From: Epiperipatus broadwayi
Lineage: Eukaryota > Onychophora > Udeonychophora > Euonychophora > Peripatidae
DNA length: 64,000 nt
NCBI GenBank assembly: GCA_028023455.1
Contig: JAQFVV010006309.1
Span: 1,506,511-1,570,510, forward strand
Direction of reading: 5' to 3'
In this document: positions 9,414 through 22,458 of the stretch, in pieces
Layout: every line of letters begins with the position of its first letter
Numbering within the stretch: position 1 is the first letter of the stretch
Translations under genes and position numbers: made by a program
The notes under the pieces: model-generated
Databases searched by the model: none
The model's input: only the letters and a program-made list of their open reading frames with translations
What the model was told of the DNA's origin: nothing

Positions 9414-11590
9414 ATCTAGAGTAAATTGTTACATTTTCATTTACCATTGTCAAACTTCCTCCACTCACAACTTTGATGCCATCCATTTCAGATAAATACA
9501 CTAATGATTATTACTAATCATTTTCAAAACTAGAGATTATCTCTAGCACAGATATAAACTTTAAACCTCAGTTAAAGATTTAAATATTGTAATGGCAGAA
9601 TGCAAGCTGAATCGACTATAAGCTTTTTTAAAAAAATAAGTTTGGTAGATTAAATAATAGAACTAAGTGCTCAAACCTATATTACATAATCATTTGAGCT
9701 GTTAAATAATTATTTCAAAATCTTTCAAAAATATAATCATCTCTAGAGCGCAACATGGAAACAGCAAGTTGCCAAGGGAAGAGGCACAAATTTAGTCTCA
9801 ATATATTTAACATAATGAAATTATATTGCATAAAGGTGCTGGAAAAATGTTTTGATATTACATTTTATTATTTATCATATATTCAGTGGATCATCCCATT
9901 GGATACTAAAATAATTGGTAGAGCACACTAGTTCTATTTTATTGTCTAGACTGAAACTTTTTTAAATATCTCCCCATCTTTTCATTTTTCAAAAAATGAT
10001 ATCAATCTAGGAAAATCTAATTTTTCAGTTATTCTTCCTTAATGATTAACTGTTGATAGCAAAGAGTCTTTCGTTGCAAATAGAAGAATTAAATTTATTT
10101 TAGTTTGTGTTCTATATTTTTATGTAAAACAAATCAGAAAAAAATAGTAAATATTAATTTTATCTAGTAAAATAATTAATAAAAAACAATACATGAATAG
10201 TATAAGTCAAATATGTGTACTTTATTTTTCTAAAGAAAAAAATCCAGTTTTCAATTTTCATTTGCTATTTTTATAAAATCTCAGCTTTTATGCTAGTGTT
10301 ATATTGATCCTATTATATTTCTTTCAAAACATTATGATGTGAACGTAAATCTAAATAATGGTTAAATCTTTCGTTTTTAAGCTTAAATCTTTTCTGCTGT
10401 TATATCCCAGGATCATTTTTAGCTACAGATAAATCTGTAATTTAATAAGAAACTAATGTCATTAGAATGACATTAGTTTATTATTGAATAACAGTTGTTG
10501 GCTAATGATTTTACATGCTGCAAAATAAATCCATTTAAAATATTTTCACCGTTTAGTAGCTTTCTATATGTACAGTATATATATATCATTAAAAGCCAGC
10601 CAACACTTAGACAATCCCAATATTAATAACAATCAACAATTTCAAACTGTTGTCAAGGCAGCCTACTTTTAACAATAAAGGTGGAATATATATATAGAAT
10701 TTATGTAATTAATGGTAAATATTTTTATAATTCATGAGAAGGTATTAACAGTAGTTCACTGAGTAATTAATAAAATTGATTATCTGCATATATATACATT
10801 CAGGAAAGTTTTTATGTAAATGAAGCATTTTCATATTATTTGCTTTAAATCAATTTTTTTAATAATGATTTTATTCAACTGCATGTTTTATCATTATATA
10901 GGATACATGATATGAAAATACTATAGTTTTCAAAGAAATGAAACTAAGCACACCATATATCGCAAGAGATGCTTTCATCACACCTGATAACTGCTTGCTG
11001 TAAAACATAGTTTTTGATTTTTTTTGTTGCATTTTATATATGCTGGGAGAATGTTTACTTAAGTCCACATTTGCATAAATCAGATTTATGTAAATAGGCA
11101 ATTGCATTGTACTTATAAACACCACAACCTTAAAAAATAAGTGGGTTCATTCTATTCTTGATCCTTTGTTCAACATACTGTTATTTATTTATAATCTGAA
11201 GAAAAATGAGTTACTCCTCATAATTACATACACATTATGTTATGCTAATTTCTTTTATACATAGCATGGTTGAATTTAATAATGGATACAAGATTAGTGG
11301 AATTTATGATAAATTAAAAACTATATGAATCGAATTAAAACTATAAAAATAGTTGATAAAGGATTACACATAATTATACTAAATATACTGTATAATGGCT
11401 ACAGATTTAATTATTTTATTAATGTTTAATTTTATTTTATTTAGTCATTTTTAATAGAATGTGAAATGAGAGATTATAAATAAATTATCTCTCTATATAT
11501 ATTTTTAAATAAACAGCCACATCCTTTTTAAATCGTTATAAATAAATCACAATGCATTTTTCAAAATGTTTTAACTTTTTTGATTGACCA
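9414..11590. other. AT-rich region, no gene seen
   Basis: No recognisable coding sequence. Short perfect inverted repeats occur (for example around 10456-10480, CTAATGTCATT ... AATGACATTAG). An 84-codon open frame at 10871-11125 on the minus strand has no recognisable motif. Confidence 0.35.
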
Positions 11591-11599
11591 GCATTTATC

Positions 11600-12345
11600 C
11601 TTAGATATTTAAAATATCTTGTATCTACTTCTTTGTAGTTTGAAAAAAAATAAAAATTTATTATAATAAGATATAATAAAATATCTATATATACAACAAA
11701 AAACATGAAAAAATAAATTTTCAATAGAAAAGCTTTTTTCGATACATACAATTTGTATCTTTTTCAATATGTCTGCTGACGATTACCGTTAAATACATAT
11801 AGCGACATCTATTCATAATAAAACCAACTAAAACAATATCAACATCATTATTTTACAAATATATACAATACAACATAAAAATTATATATATTCCTTCATT
11901 GAGTATAGGATATTCAAATATACTCAAAAACATATAAAATATATTAATATTGATATTTTGCCTATCTATCTTTCCATTCATCTAATTTTAGCCAATTATT
12001 AGTCAAATTAATTGAACCTTTATAAATGTTCATGCAATTACTACCATTATTTTTAATATAACTAGTTTCATATACTTTACGCCTATTAACATTTTTCAAG
12101 TAATTTAGTACAAATATGTATTTAACGGTAATCGTCAGCAGACATATTGAAAAAGATACAAATTGTATGTATCGAAAAAAGCTTTTCTATTGAAAATTTA
12201 TTTTTTCATGTTTTTTGTTGTATATATAGATATTTTATTATATCTTATTATAATAAATTTTTATTGTTTAAAAATAACAACATAAAAGAAGTTTTAATTC
12301 TTTTTATTTGAAAAAAAAATAGATGTAAAATATTTCAAATATCTG
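11600..12345. repeat. Long inverted repeat, arms about 150-200 bp
   Basis: The arm at 11649-11800 is an almost exact reverse complement of 12114-12265. A less conserved extension pairs 11600-11648 with about 12305-12345. The 313-base spacer is AT-rich and contains no ORF. A 71-codon frame in the left arm is not protein-like. It may be a MITE or a segmental inverted duplication. No clean target duplication seen. Confidence 0.8.
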
Positions 12346-13976
12346 AAGAAGAGTGCTAGTTTGACAAAACTGACACATTTAAAATAAAAGTATTATGGAA
12401 AGTGCATTATGAGAAGTGCGATTTATCTATAAAGATTTAATAGAAGCAATGCACTAAGAGTGAGCAATAAGTTTCTGTTTTAGTAAATTGGTTTGGATTC
12501 ATTACCGGAAGGTATTTGAATCTTAAGTTAGTATTACATCTGAATATGACCAATTTAATAAGACATAAATTTTACTCTTGTTAGGTTTATTTTTGCATAC
12601 ATGTAATCTTATATTAATTACATAAATTTTACAATTTTCTTTTTGTATACATACTCTTAGACTCATGTATAAATATTAAAATAGCTATTATATATACACA
12701 AATGATAAATAAATCTTTAACTTATATCTGCACCAAGACTCTTTATTAAAATAATTGTGTCAATACATATTTCTAAAAACTTTTTGATTTCGTATTGAAG
12801 TTAGTCATGAGAAGATGGCATACTACTGTGTGTGTATAAGTATTTTCACCATATTCTAGGAACCATAGGGGTTAAGAAAATATTTAAGCTATAGATTTAT
12901 ATTTGGATTTTTAAATCCGTAAATTTTAAAGTTTAGAGTATTTAAAAAAAAAAAGGATTTATAGGTATAGTAAAACAGTCTCACACTCGTATAAATTCAA
13001 TGTTTAATACTTAAAAGATTTGTGAAAGCTGAAAGTTTATCTATTTATAATCTACTTTTACCTTATCAGAAATTGACAAAGTATCCAATCTTGTTAAAAG
13101 CTTTCAAGTATTTTTGTTTCACATTTAAAGAAAATAAATTATTTTGACCATTAATAACAATTTTATGAAAATGATGACCTATGTGTAATATAGATTATAC
13201 GTTTTAGCGAATAAATTGTGAAGTTGCATTCAATTCTTCGAAGGATATAAAGAGAGACTGATTTCTCTAGAAACAGATTAGTTATCGATTAGATAGGTTT
13301 AAATATGTATACTATAAAATACTTTACATTTTTTACTCATAATAAACTTAACATATTTCACTCAGATTTTTAAAAACAATACTGATCATCTTTGGAAGTT
13401 ATATATACAGAATGAAGCTGTTTTCTTCTTCAGAGAAATAGTAAAAATGGCATTATTTAGCAAGCTAATTAATGTCAGTTGATGAGAATTTTTATAATCT
13501 TTCTACTTTTGTTTGCCTTCATGCTAGGAAAATCTAAGTATCCATTTAGAAACAATAATTGGATGGAGAGTTAGATTAACTATGAGTCAGATACTTGTTT
13601 ACTTGGAAATTATTTATCTAAAAACTTCATTTTCTACTTAGACTGTGGGTATGTTGATGGGCATACTATCCAATTCATGAGATCATTCGTATATATATAT
13701 ATTAGTTAAATAACTGACATTTCAATACTTGTTATTGTAAATAAATGCCAGCTATTTAGCTATTATATTTTTATTATGCAGAAGTTCCCATAAATAATAC
13801 TATGAATTTATCATTTATCCATGAGAATATTAGAATATATATAAGTCGAGACAATTAACTTTTAATGATACCTGTCATGTCCTCCAGGTACCACAGAGAA
13901 TAACCTAAATGAATAAAACAGATACCTTTTCCCATTTAGTATTTTCAGATTTTATAAATAAATTGCAATTATTACA
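12346..13976. other. AT-rich region, nothing identified
   Basis: No gene, RNA or repeat boundary supported. One TA-microsatellite-like stretch lies near 13690-13705. Confidence 0.35.
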
Positions 13977-14180
13977 TTTACTAAGGCTTTAACCTCAAGA
14001 ATATGCATGTAAAAATGTGATATTAGGGACCTCTACAGGTCTTAACTACAGATTGTAGTTAAGAGTTGTAGAGGTCCCTAATATCGCATTTTTACATGCA
14101 AATTCTTGCTGTGGAGACCTGTAGAGGTCCCTAATATCGCATTTTTACATGCATATTCTTGAGGTTAAAGCCTTAGTAAA
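13977..14180. repeat. Compact palindromic element with a duplicated arm
   Basis: The 66-base arms 13977-14042 and 14115-14180 are near-perfect complements (outer end TTTACTAAGGCTTTAACCTC). Between them, 14064-14108 is an additional copy of the right-arm sequence (TAGAGGTCCCTAATATCGCA), preceded by a small hairpin TTAACTACA / TGTAGTTAA. The right half is therefore a tandem duplication, giving a three-copy structure. Confidence 0.8.
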
Positions 14181-14233
14181 TATTACTTATGTAATCAATA
14201 TAAATTTATAATTACAACTTTAAATTATTACAT

Positions 14234-14638
14234 TTAAATTGAGAGAGTGCAAATTTCTCAAGCGCTTATGACAATCAACAGCCAATCAAATTTAAGCACT
14301 GGGACAAAGAATTTAACAAGAAAAGAGCAGTTCCACTCTCTTCTTTACTTGTCTTTCTATATATCCAAGCCAGTCCAAAGTACTTATATCTGAAAGCATG
14401 AATCTTAAATATTTCACGTTGTATGTTTGTAATTTGAACTCAGTGAATTAAGTGTGATGATATTTAAGATTCACACTTTCAGATATAAGTACTTTGGACT
14501 GGCTTGGATATATAGAAAGACAAGTAAAGAAGAGAGTGGAACCGCTCTTTTCTTGTTAAATTCTTTGTCCCAGTGCTTAAGATTTGATTGGCAGTTGGTT
14601 GTCATAAGCGCTTGAGAAATTTGCATTCTCTCAATTTA
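14234..14638. repeat. Inverted repeat, arms about 179 bp
   Basis: Arms 14234-14412 and 14460-14638 match with only a few substitutions. The phrases AAATTTCTCAAGCGCTTATG and AAGTACTTATATCTGAAAG appear in both as complements. The loop is 47 bases. The high arm identity suggests recent formation or continuing gene conversion between arms. It begins only 54 bases after the previous palindrome, but shares no sequence with it. No coding content. Confidence 0.85.
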
Positions 14639-15170
14639 ATTTCAATATCAACTGCGCTTTATAAAATAATATTATTATTACATTTAATAAATGTATCAAT
14701 AAATTAGAACATTTAAATCAGAGCTTAATTAAACATCAAAGATAAATATTGCAATAATTTAAATTTCTTATCAAATGCACTTTTAATAATAGTACATTAC
14801 CAAGATGTAATGCAAAATAGAAAAACATAAGAACAGGTCCACCCCCACCCCATCCCATACACTTCTTAGTAAATAAATCTACTGGAAAGTTAGTATGACA
14901 GAACAGACAAAAAATAAAATTTAGACCTCAGACAACATTAAAAGATGTTTTGAATTAAAGAAGATATTTGTAAATAGGCTAATTCAAAAACTTCTATTGT
15001 CCAAACAAAATTTAAAAATATTATTTTGATTTATTATTTTTAATTATAAATTACATAAAATTTTTGTAATAATATAAATATAAACATATTCTATTTTCTA
15101 AAATGTTATATAGTTGTTAATATAATAAATTTTTGTAGTATATAAAAAATATTTCAATATATACAAACTA
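14639..15170. other. AT-rich region, nothing identified
   Basis: No supported feature. A C-rich patch lies at about 14840-14858. Confidence 0.35.
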
Positions 15171-15289
15171 GCGTTGTTAGCCTAGAGGTCATCACAGCCG
15201 CTTTGCAAGCAAGCAGTTGGTTGCAGATGGTTGTGGGTCCACCTCCCGGCTGATGCTATGAAATATTGAAAAAAATAAATAAATAAATA
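15171..15289 (+). mobile_element. tRNA-like SINE with class II-like head
   Basis: GCGTTGTTAGCCTAGAGG, TTGCAAGCAAGCAGTTGG, GGTTGTGGGTCCACCTCCCG and the trailer CTGATGCTATGAAATATTG, then an A-rich tail with AAAT repeats. The B-box has CCA instead of CGA, so Pol III use is doubtful. It is the same type as the copies at 6264 and 57514. The mariner-like element begins immediately inside its tail. Confidence 0.75.
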
Positions 15290-16448
15290 CCATGTTTCCC
15301 CAAAAATAAGACCAGGTCTTATATTAATTTTTGCTTTAAAAGGCACCTTAGGGCTTATTTTCAGAAGATATCTTATTTTTTCTTGTACAAAAATCTACAT
15401 TTATTTATGTTCAAAAATATACATTTATTTAAAATCTCATATTATCTTCCCAAATTTGTTTTTTAAGCAATGCTCTCGATGAATATTTAAATTTTTAGCT
15501 AGTGATATGCATTGTATTTAAGTACAAAAACTTGTCTGTGATCAAAATATTATTCTCTTTAAATCTGCCACTAAATCAAATGTTAACTGAAGACTTATAA
15601 AATAGGAGTGGTAACAAAAATGATTATAGTTAAGAATGATTATCAAAAAAATGCAAGCATAAAATTTCAGAAAACATTTCTCTATTTCATATCATACACA
15701 GCATATTGAATTTTGAAGATTCGTATAAGACACAACCACATCCATCCATTATCAAGGACACACATTATGAACACTTTGCAAATTAATTGTAATAGCTTCT
15801 TGGGTATAGTTTTTTAAAACTTTTATTTAGAAGAAAGATTGGTTTATCTTAAGCTAAATTAATTATTAAAATCATTTCCATTATATAAACTCTTTAAGAG
15901 GAAAAAATACATTTAAGAAACCTAATTGATTTTTATTTTGTATATTTAAAAGTTACCATGATCTAAAACTAAGTCAATCATTCTAAATCTAAGTATTAAA
16001 TACAAATAAAATAAGAACCTAAATTACATAAATAAAATTATAATTATCTGATATACTAGTTTGCTGTAGGTAAAAATTTAAAAGTTGGTTAAATTATTCC
16101 TAAAGTCAATAAATTGGTTATCATAAGTCCATTCAGTTGAGAGGAATTGTTTTTCAATACACTTGAATTATGTTTGTTGAAAATGTTCAACAGAAAAATA
16201 CATAGTACCATTATAATTTATGTTATCTATTTAAAGCATTAATGTCAATAATATTACTTATTTATACATTCATTACTTTATAATTCAATATATATATATA
16301 TCATGTGCTTCAACAAATAAAAAAGCATTTATCTGGCTGACAATCTTAACTAGGGCTTATATTTGGGGTAGGGCATATATTACAAGCATTCCTAAAAATC
16401 ATGCTATGGCTTATTTTCTGGTTATGTCTTATTTTTGGGGGGACACAG
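15290..16448. mobile_element. Mariner-type non-autonomous element (TA-flanked)
   Basis: The left end CATGTTTCCCCAAAAATAAG and the complement of the right end (CTGTGTCCCCCCAAAAATAAG, less one base) form imperfect inverted repeats, each flanked by TA (15288-15289 and 16449-16450). Motifs of the AAATAAGCC/GGCTTATTT type recur just inside both ends. The CCCC(G/A)AAAATAAGAC terminus is widespread in animal genomes; I assign it to Tc1/mariner from the TA duplication. The interior (about 1.1 kb) has no transposase frame and is as AT-rich as the background. Confidence 0.7.
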
Positions 16449-16450
16449 TA

Positions 16451-18279
16451 GTAAAATTAATTGTTATTTAATTTTCAGCAGAGTTTGAATTTATAACGAG
16501 ATAAGTCAGGATTTTTTTTTGTTCAAATTCAAAAAGATCTGTCTGGGATTTTAGATTATAGACACTCAAATTAATATTTTATAATAAAATTTGAACTAAA
16601 TACTAGAGGCAATATTATTGAGTAATATTTATGATTAATAATCTCTTACAACTAATTTGTCTATTATTGAGCTATCAACCAAATCAAACAATAAAATGTA
16701 AAAATTATGAATTTAGATTTGGGAGTTTGTATTTGAAAGTAAATTAACCATCTAACTTATAAATTGTATAATTAATTATATTGAAAAAAATTAATTAAAT
16801 TTGAAATGCACATAATAGTGTTACTTATCTTTCAAAATATCACTTTCTCTGGAACACTACAGACTTGTTCAGTCACTTTTATAAGAAATGATTTTTCAGA
16901 AATGTGATTGATATTGGAATAATCCAATTAACTGATTGTATTAAGGAAATATATTTTCTCATTAAAAAAGAAGTGAAGTCAATCTGCTGCATAGCATGTT
17001 TTTATTGCTGCCATGCTGAAATTTTGAAATAAAAAAACCATCTCATTCAGTGAGAAATTGCCTTTTGTCATATATAGCTAAGGCACCTATACTATATTCT
17101 TATATATGCATTAAATTCTCTATTTGAAAACTATGCCCACTCAGTAATATTTTATCACCATTAGCACCATTTTGTTATTTGATACACTTTCAACATATAG
17201 TATTAATTATGACATCAATTTTAAAGATACATCATAAGTGTTAGAGATTTTTATCTTTATTAAAAATTTTCTAATTAGACCTATGAATACATTTGAATAG
17301 ATGTCAATCAACTCTAGTCATTATGAATGGAAAAAGTGACTAATTGCTCTGCAATAAGCATGCACTTCAGAAATAACCTAAATAATCTTTCCCCACTGCT
17401 GTCTTAGTTCATCACCAATAATTGAAATGAATATAACAACTATTAAATTTATATTAAAATTGCAATGATGATTGATTTCATATTATAGCAAAACGTATTT
17501 AATACTAAAACTGCTTATTATAACTTAGTTTAGATCAACACATCTATATGCTAATTGAGGCAGAATAAGTATCCACATTACCAATTAGTCTTGAGAAATC
17601 CTATTTCAAAATATGTAAGAAATAGATCAACATATCTTGAATTGAGTGTAAAAAAATTTGAGGATGTCTCACTTAATTAATGCATAGTTGAGCAGCTGTT
17701 ATATTTTGGCTGTGTTCCATGGAACTGAAAATGGAGGGCATTCCTAAAATGCTAAATATCATAGATTATATATTATTATTTTGTGGAATATTACAGTCAC
17801 AGCAAAATATGTATTACACACATTGACTGGACCTGACATCTGTTCAAGTCAATGTATTGTGAATTAGATAGAAATATCTATCTAATTCATGATACATTAA
17901 ACCCAGTTTTTTAATTAGATCATTGTAATTGCATTGTAGTTTCTTATCATTTGTAAACTTTTTACTTTGAGATATTTTATATATTGTTTTGTAAAAAGGT
18001 AATAGTTTTGTATTTTTTAAGGTTTGCTGTTTAAAATTTTGAAGACTTTCATCCCTCTTTATAATAAAATTGATTTACAATTTGTGAAAAGTTGCAAAAC
18101 TTAAGTGCTGAATGTGGATAAAAATTTAATTGCAGCATTTTTTGTTCATATTGTAGTATGATAACAATGTTATTTTGGAGAGTATTAATATATTTACAAC
18201 AAAATTTAGTTCATATTATATATATATATGAATTATTATTATATGTTAATTTTTGATATTGTAAATAAAATATCACCAT
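16451..18279. other. AT-rich region with one strong hairpin
   Basis: No gene found. Around 17849-17895 a 46-base palindrome (ATTAGATAGA / TCTATCTAAT core) could form a perfect hairpin. Otherwise nothing supported. Confidence 0.35.
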
Positions 18280-19850
18280 TTTCAACAATTATCAATGCAT
18301 TGCAGGATGAAGGTCTCTCCAAATTCAATCCATCTTCTTTGATCTCTAACTTCTCTTTTACCCATCATCCCACACAATCACCGATCTCACTTGTGGTCTT
18401 TTTTCAGGATCTTTTAAAATTTCTTAAAATCTAGTTTAATATTTCAACTGTCCATCAATTATCATCTCTTCTAGCAATATGTCCAGTCCAACTTTACTTC
18501 AGTTTCTTAATTCTTTCAACAATGTCAGTAACTCCTGTTTGTTCTCTCACGCGTGCATTTTATTTTTGATCTCTTTTTGTTACACTTAACATGATCTCTC
18601 CATATTTCTTGAGTAGTCTGGATTCTCTGTATTGCTCTTCTGTTAAGTTTCCAAGTCTCAAATCCATAAGTAACAACTGATAAGATACATTAATTAAAAA
18701 ACTTTCCTTTTCAAACACAGACATATTTCCTTTTTAATATTATTTCTACTAAAAGCACTGCAACTAAATTTAATTCTATGATTAATTTCATCCATTATGT
18801 TTCCATCATAATAATCTGATCAAGGTATTTGTAGTTGTTAACTTTCTTTAACTTATTATCATTTTTTATTTTCATCTGTTGAGAAAATCCATTGAACATT
18901 ACTTTAGTCTTCTTAACATTTACCTTTATTCCTACTTTCTTTCATCTGATAATTCTTGCATCATTTACTGAAGCTCTAAAACAGCATTTCCACAAACAAC
19001 TACATTATCTTTAAAATATAGATAACTTAAATAATTTCTATTTACTTTTATTCTCCTGGCTTTCCATTTTAGTCCACAAAATACTTCTTGCACAAAACTG
19101 CTGTAGGGAGATATTGAATCACTTTGTCATACACTCTTCTTAATGTTAATCTTTCTAGTATCATTATGTAATATGATTGCTGCTGTTGCACTTTTATAAA
19201 TATTCTTTAGAGTATGACACTATCCTGGGTCTATACATTTATGATCCAATGCTTTAATCATTGAAAAAATGATTATGAAATCAAATGCCTTTTCATAATA
19301 AACAAATCCAAAGCATTCTCTCAATACTTGGATATGATCCATTGTATTAAAACCACTTTTAAATCCAGTTTGTTCTTTTTCTTGGTTCACTGTAGATGAG
19401 TTTTAATTATTTTAATAAAAATATTCTCCAAAACCGATAAAAGATTTATAGATTTGTAATTTATAATATCTTTTTTATTATCTTTTTAAAGTATTAATAT
19501 TAATACTGCATTCTTCCAATCACTTGGTACATTTTTATCATTTAGACATTTGGTATATAACTTTGCTAAAATTCTTTCTATTTCTTTACTCACTTCTTTT
19601 AATATATCGATTATAATTCCATCATTACCTGGAGCTTTTTCATTCTTCATAGATTTAATTGCATGTCTCACTTCTTAATTTAAAATCCTGGGTAATTCAA
19701 AAGATATAATAATCATAGAATGTATTTTTCCTTGCTTCAAAATTTAATGATAGCATCAATTACATCTGTAACTTTCTTTAGTATTTAAAGACATTTTCAC
19801 AAATGTCATTTAATTTACGACAATACTTCATTAAATTCAAAGATATCCGA
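18280..19850 (-). pseudogene. RTE-clade retrotransposon, decayed copy D
   Basis: On the minus strand it parallels the full element at 59.5-62.7 kb from just upstream of the reverse transcriptase core to the 3' end. Recognisable pieces are the KAPGNDGIIIDILKE stretch (19486-19671 frame), the GFKSGF region (near 19360), motif A (near 19290), the FADD-adjacent region, and the GHIAR-type C-terminus (near 18480). Many frameshifts, stops and small indels make it non-functional. It is clearly the oldest sizeable RTE copy here. The upstream boundary is fuzzy. Confidence 0.8.
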
Positions 19851-19907
19851 AGCAATTAGTATAGTTGTTTTAGAGTGGTAAATTGACAATTAATGTTTCA
19901 AAAATAT

Positions 19908-19992
19908 ATTTTAGAGACTTTACACCACTCAAAGAAATATGGAGAGATGCATGTTAGGAATAACAAAAACAAGTTGAAATATATATGTATGC
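19908..19992 (+). pseudogene. RTE fragment (copy E)
   Basis: AGAGACTTTACACCACTCAA and GGAGAGATGCATGTTAGGAA match the RTE region encoding the QRLQTTQRSMERCMLGVTR segment (62367-62425). It lies on the opposite strand to copy D and begins within 60 bases of it. Confidence 0.7.
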
Positions 19993-21444
19993 GTTTTCTG
20001 TTTGTGTGCCACTAAAAAAACTTCTCATCAGAATCAAATAGTAATTCCATTTGTGCTAGGCATCTGAAAAAGTTTATGAACAGCAATTAGATTTTTCCTT
20101 TAATATCATAGATAGAAATAATCACAGAATTAAAAAAAGACACATCTTTGATTGAGAAGTAGCTTAATTAGCTAGCCTTAAGTAATAGACTGAGAAATCA
20201 GGATTATTCAACTGATCACATTAAGATTTGTTTATTTTCTTTATCCATAAATAGATTTGTAAATCTTTAATTGTTAAGCTGCCATTCTATACTTATACTA
20301 ATTGCTTAGGGTCGAATTTATTAACTATAATAATGAAGTATAATCATAAATTAAGAGACATTTGAAAAAATGTCTTTAAGATATTAAAGAAAGTTACAAT
20401 CAAAACTAGTACTCCCATTAAAATTTTGGATACAAGAGAAATTTATTGTTTTGTTAGTATAAGAACAATTGAAAACGTCATGTTGTCTTAAAAAATGTAA
20501 ATAGAAAAGATTTCTAATCAAATCAAAGTTCATAATTTTTTCTCTTTTCTGAAAAAATACTTAAATATGCCAATAGCTGAAAAGCATCTGTTTTAAAATG
20601 AATTCAGGATGAAATTGCTATGAAAAAGTTTTATCTTTAATTTTGCATATTGGAAGGACTTGTGAAGAACTTCAGAAATAAATTCGAGCCAGACTTCAAC
20701 TTATGATCGTTTCGAAAATTGATTTTCTTAAAATTCTTAAGAACAGAAAAAACATGAATTTATATAACAAAATGTTTTTCGGTAAAAAAAAAAAAAATCA
20801 AAATCAAATGAATCTAAATGAAATAATAATGAACTTTTAACAAATAATTTCTCAAAAGAATCAACTTTCTCAACTACTTCATTTCAATTATTTATTGCTA
20901 ATCTAAAAACTGAGTGCAAAAAAATCATCTATACTGATGGTTTTATCTTGTTAAATTCGCCCTCCCCCTCATGATTTTAATAAGAATATAAATAATTTGA
21001 AAATCTTTTTTTAAGGATTAGTAGTTTTATTTCTACTTCCTCAAAGACATAATGCTAACTTTCCTTCTAAACAAATAGGAAAACATATACTGAAAATAAT
21101 CATCTGCAAAAATAGATTGCAACATAATCCTACCCAATGCTACTTAGCAGTAACCTTGGTTTATGGCTAATTTATTTTTTTCCATTTATCAGATCTTAGA
21201 TGTAAAATAATTTTGAAAAACAATCTACTTGAAAAGTTGGCTGACATTACTTGAAATGAAAATACTCTAGAAACAGTGCCCTAGCATTGGCATAATCTCC
21301 TATTGGATGCCTTGCTACTGCTTAAAAAAAAGTGCTCGTATTAAACTTTTCAATACTTAATTATATATTTAACTCATTAGATCTTATTTTTTCTTTATTT
21401 ATTTGTAATTCAATAAATATTGAAACATTCACTAGGCAGAAAAT
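19993..21444. other. AT-rich region, nothing identified
   Basis: No supported coding, RNA or repeat feature. Confidence 0.35.
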
Positions 21445-21642
21445 ATTAAACAATTGTAACTATTTTACAGCTTAGCAATGCTTTTAACCAGGCCAGTCAT
21501 ATTTATAGCAGAAAGACAGTGGAAGAATGAACTTTTGGATTAGTCTAAACGTTCCTCTCCCACTTACCTGTCTTTGTGCTACAAATATAACCCGCCTGGT
21601 CAAAAGCAGTGCTAAGCTGTAAAATAGTTACAATTGTTTAAT
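21445..21642. repeat. Palindromic element, arms about 85-90 bp
   Basis: ATTAAACAATTGTAACTATT at 21445 is exactly complemented at the right end (21623-21642). Arms continue through CAGCTTAGCA and the GGCCAGTCATATTTAT / ATAAATATAACC-like segment with more mismatches inward. The loop is about 25 bases. No ORF. Confidence 0.75.
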
Positions 21643-22458
21643 CTTTCTTGTATAATGGATTTTACCAATTTATTGCATTAATTAAATATTATATAAGAAA
21701 TGTTAATAGCAATCTAATAAATTTCTTTGCAGTAAACTCGACTCACATATTACTTCAATTTCTCCAATAGATATTAAAAGACTAATTGCACTGAAAAATC
21801 TATAAAATATTATGTATTAATAAAATCACTGATTGACAAAAGTTTCATTATCTAATACTCATTATTATCCTTGTGGAAGTTCAACTATGGAAATGGTTGA
21901 CTTGATCTTCCTAAACATCTCTGGAGTCTCATCAATAAATTCAGGAATAACCACAGTCATGATGCTTTAACAATCCTGATTTATGCAGCTGCATCCAAAT
22001 ACAAAACACAAATCATATAATTAATAAGTTTCCAATCCATGCACAGAATTGAAGAACTTTATAAATCCATAAATGAATCCATCTCCTGATTGGATTTTCT
22101 TTGCTTTCTATTATAATGATTAAGAATAGCTAAGTATCTTAAAAAAAATCCATCTGTTAAATTATTGAATTTTAAAAATACCATTGTATTTTTCCATCCA
22201 GTAAGGTTTTATATATTATTTCAACTTATTTTTTTTAATACTTTATAAGTTGTTCTTCAAAAATAAATAACTATATCGTTTTTTAGATATCTTTTAACTT
22301 CTTAATATTTTCTTTTATTTATCATAACAAATTACAGATTAATATCTTAGGTAATATGTATTATATAAATAAGCAAGTGAATAATAATTATGGTGAGACA
22401 AAATAAACATAAAATCTATTAAGATGCTAAACCGTGCTTCTAACATGGAGTGTCTTTG
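21643..22458. other. AT-rich region, nothing identified
   Basis: No supported feature. Confidence 0.35.
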
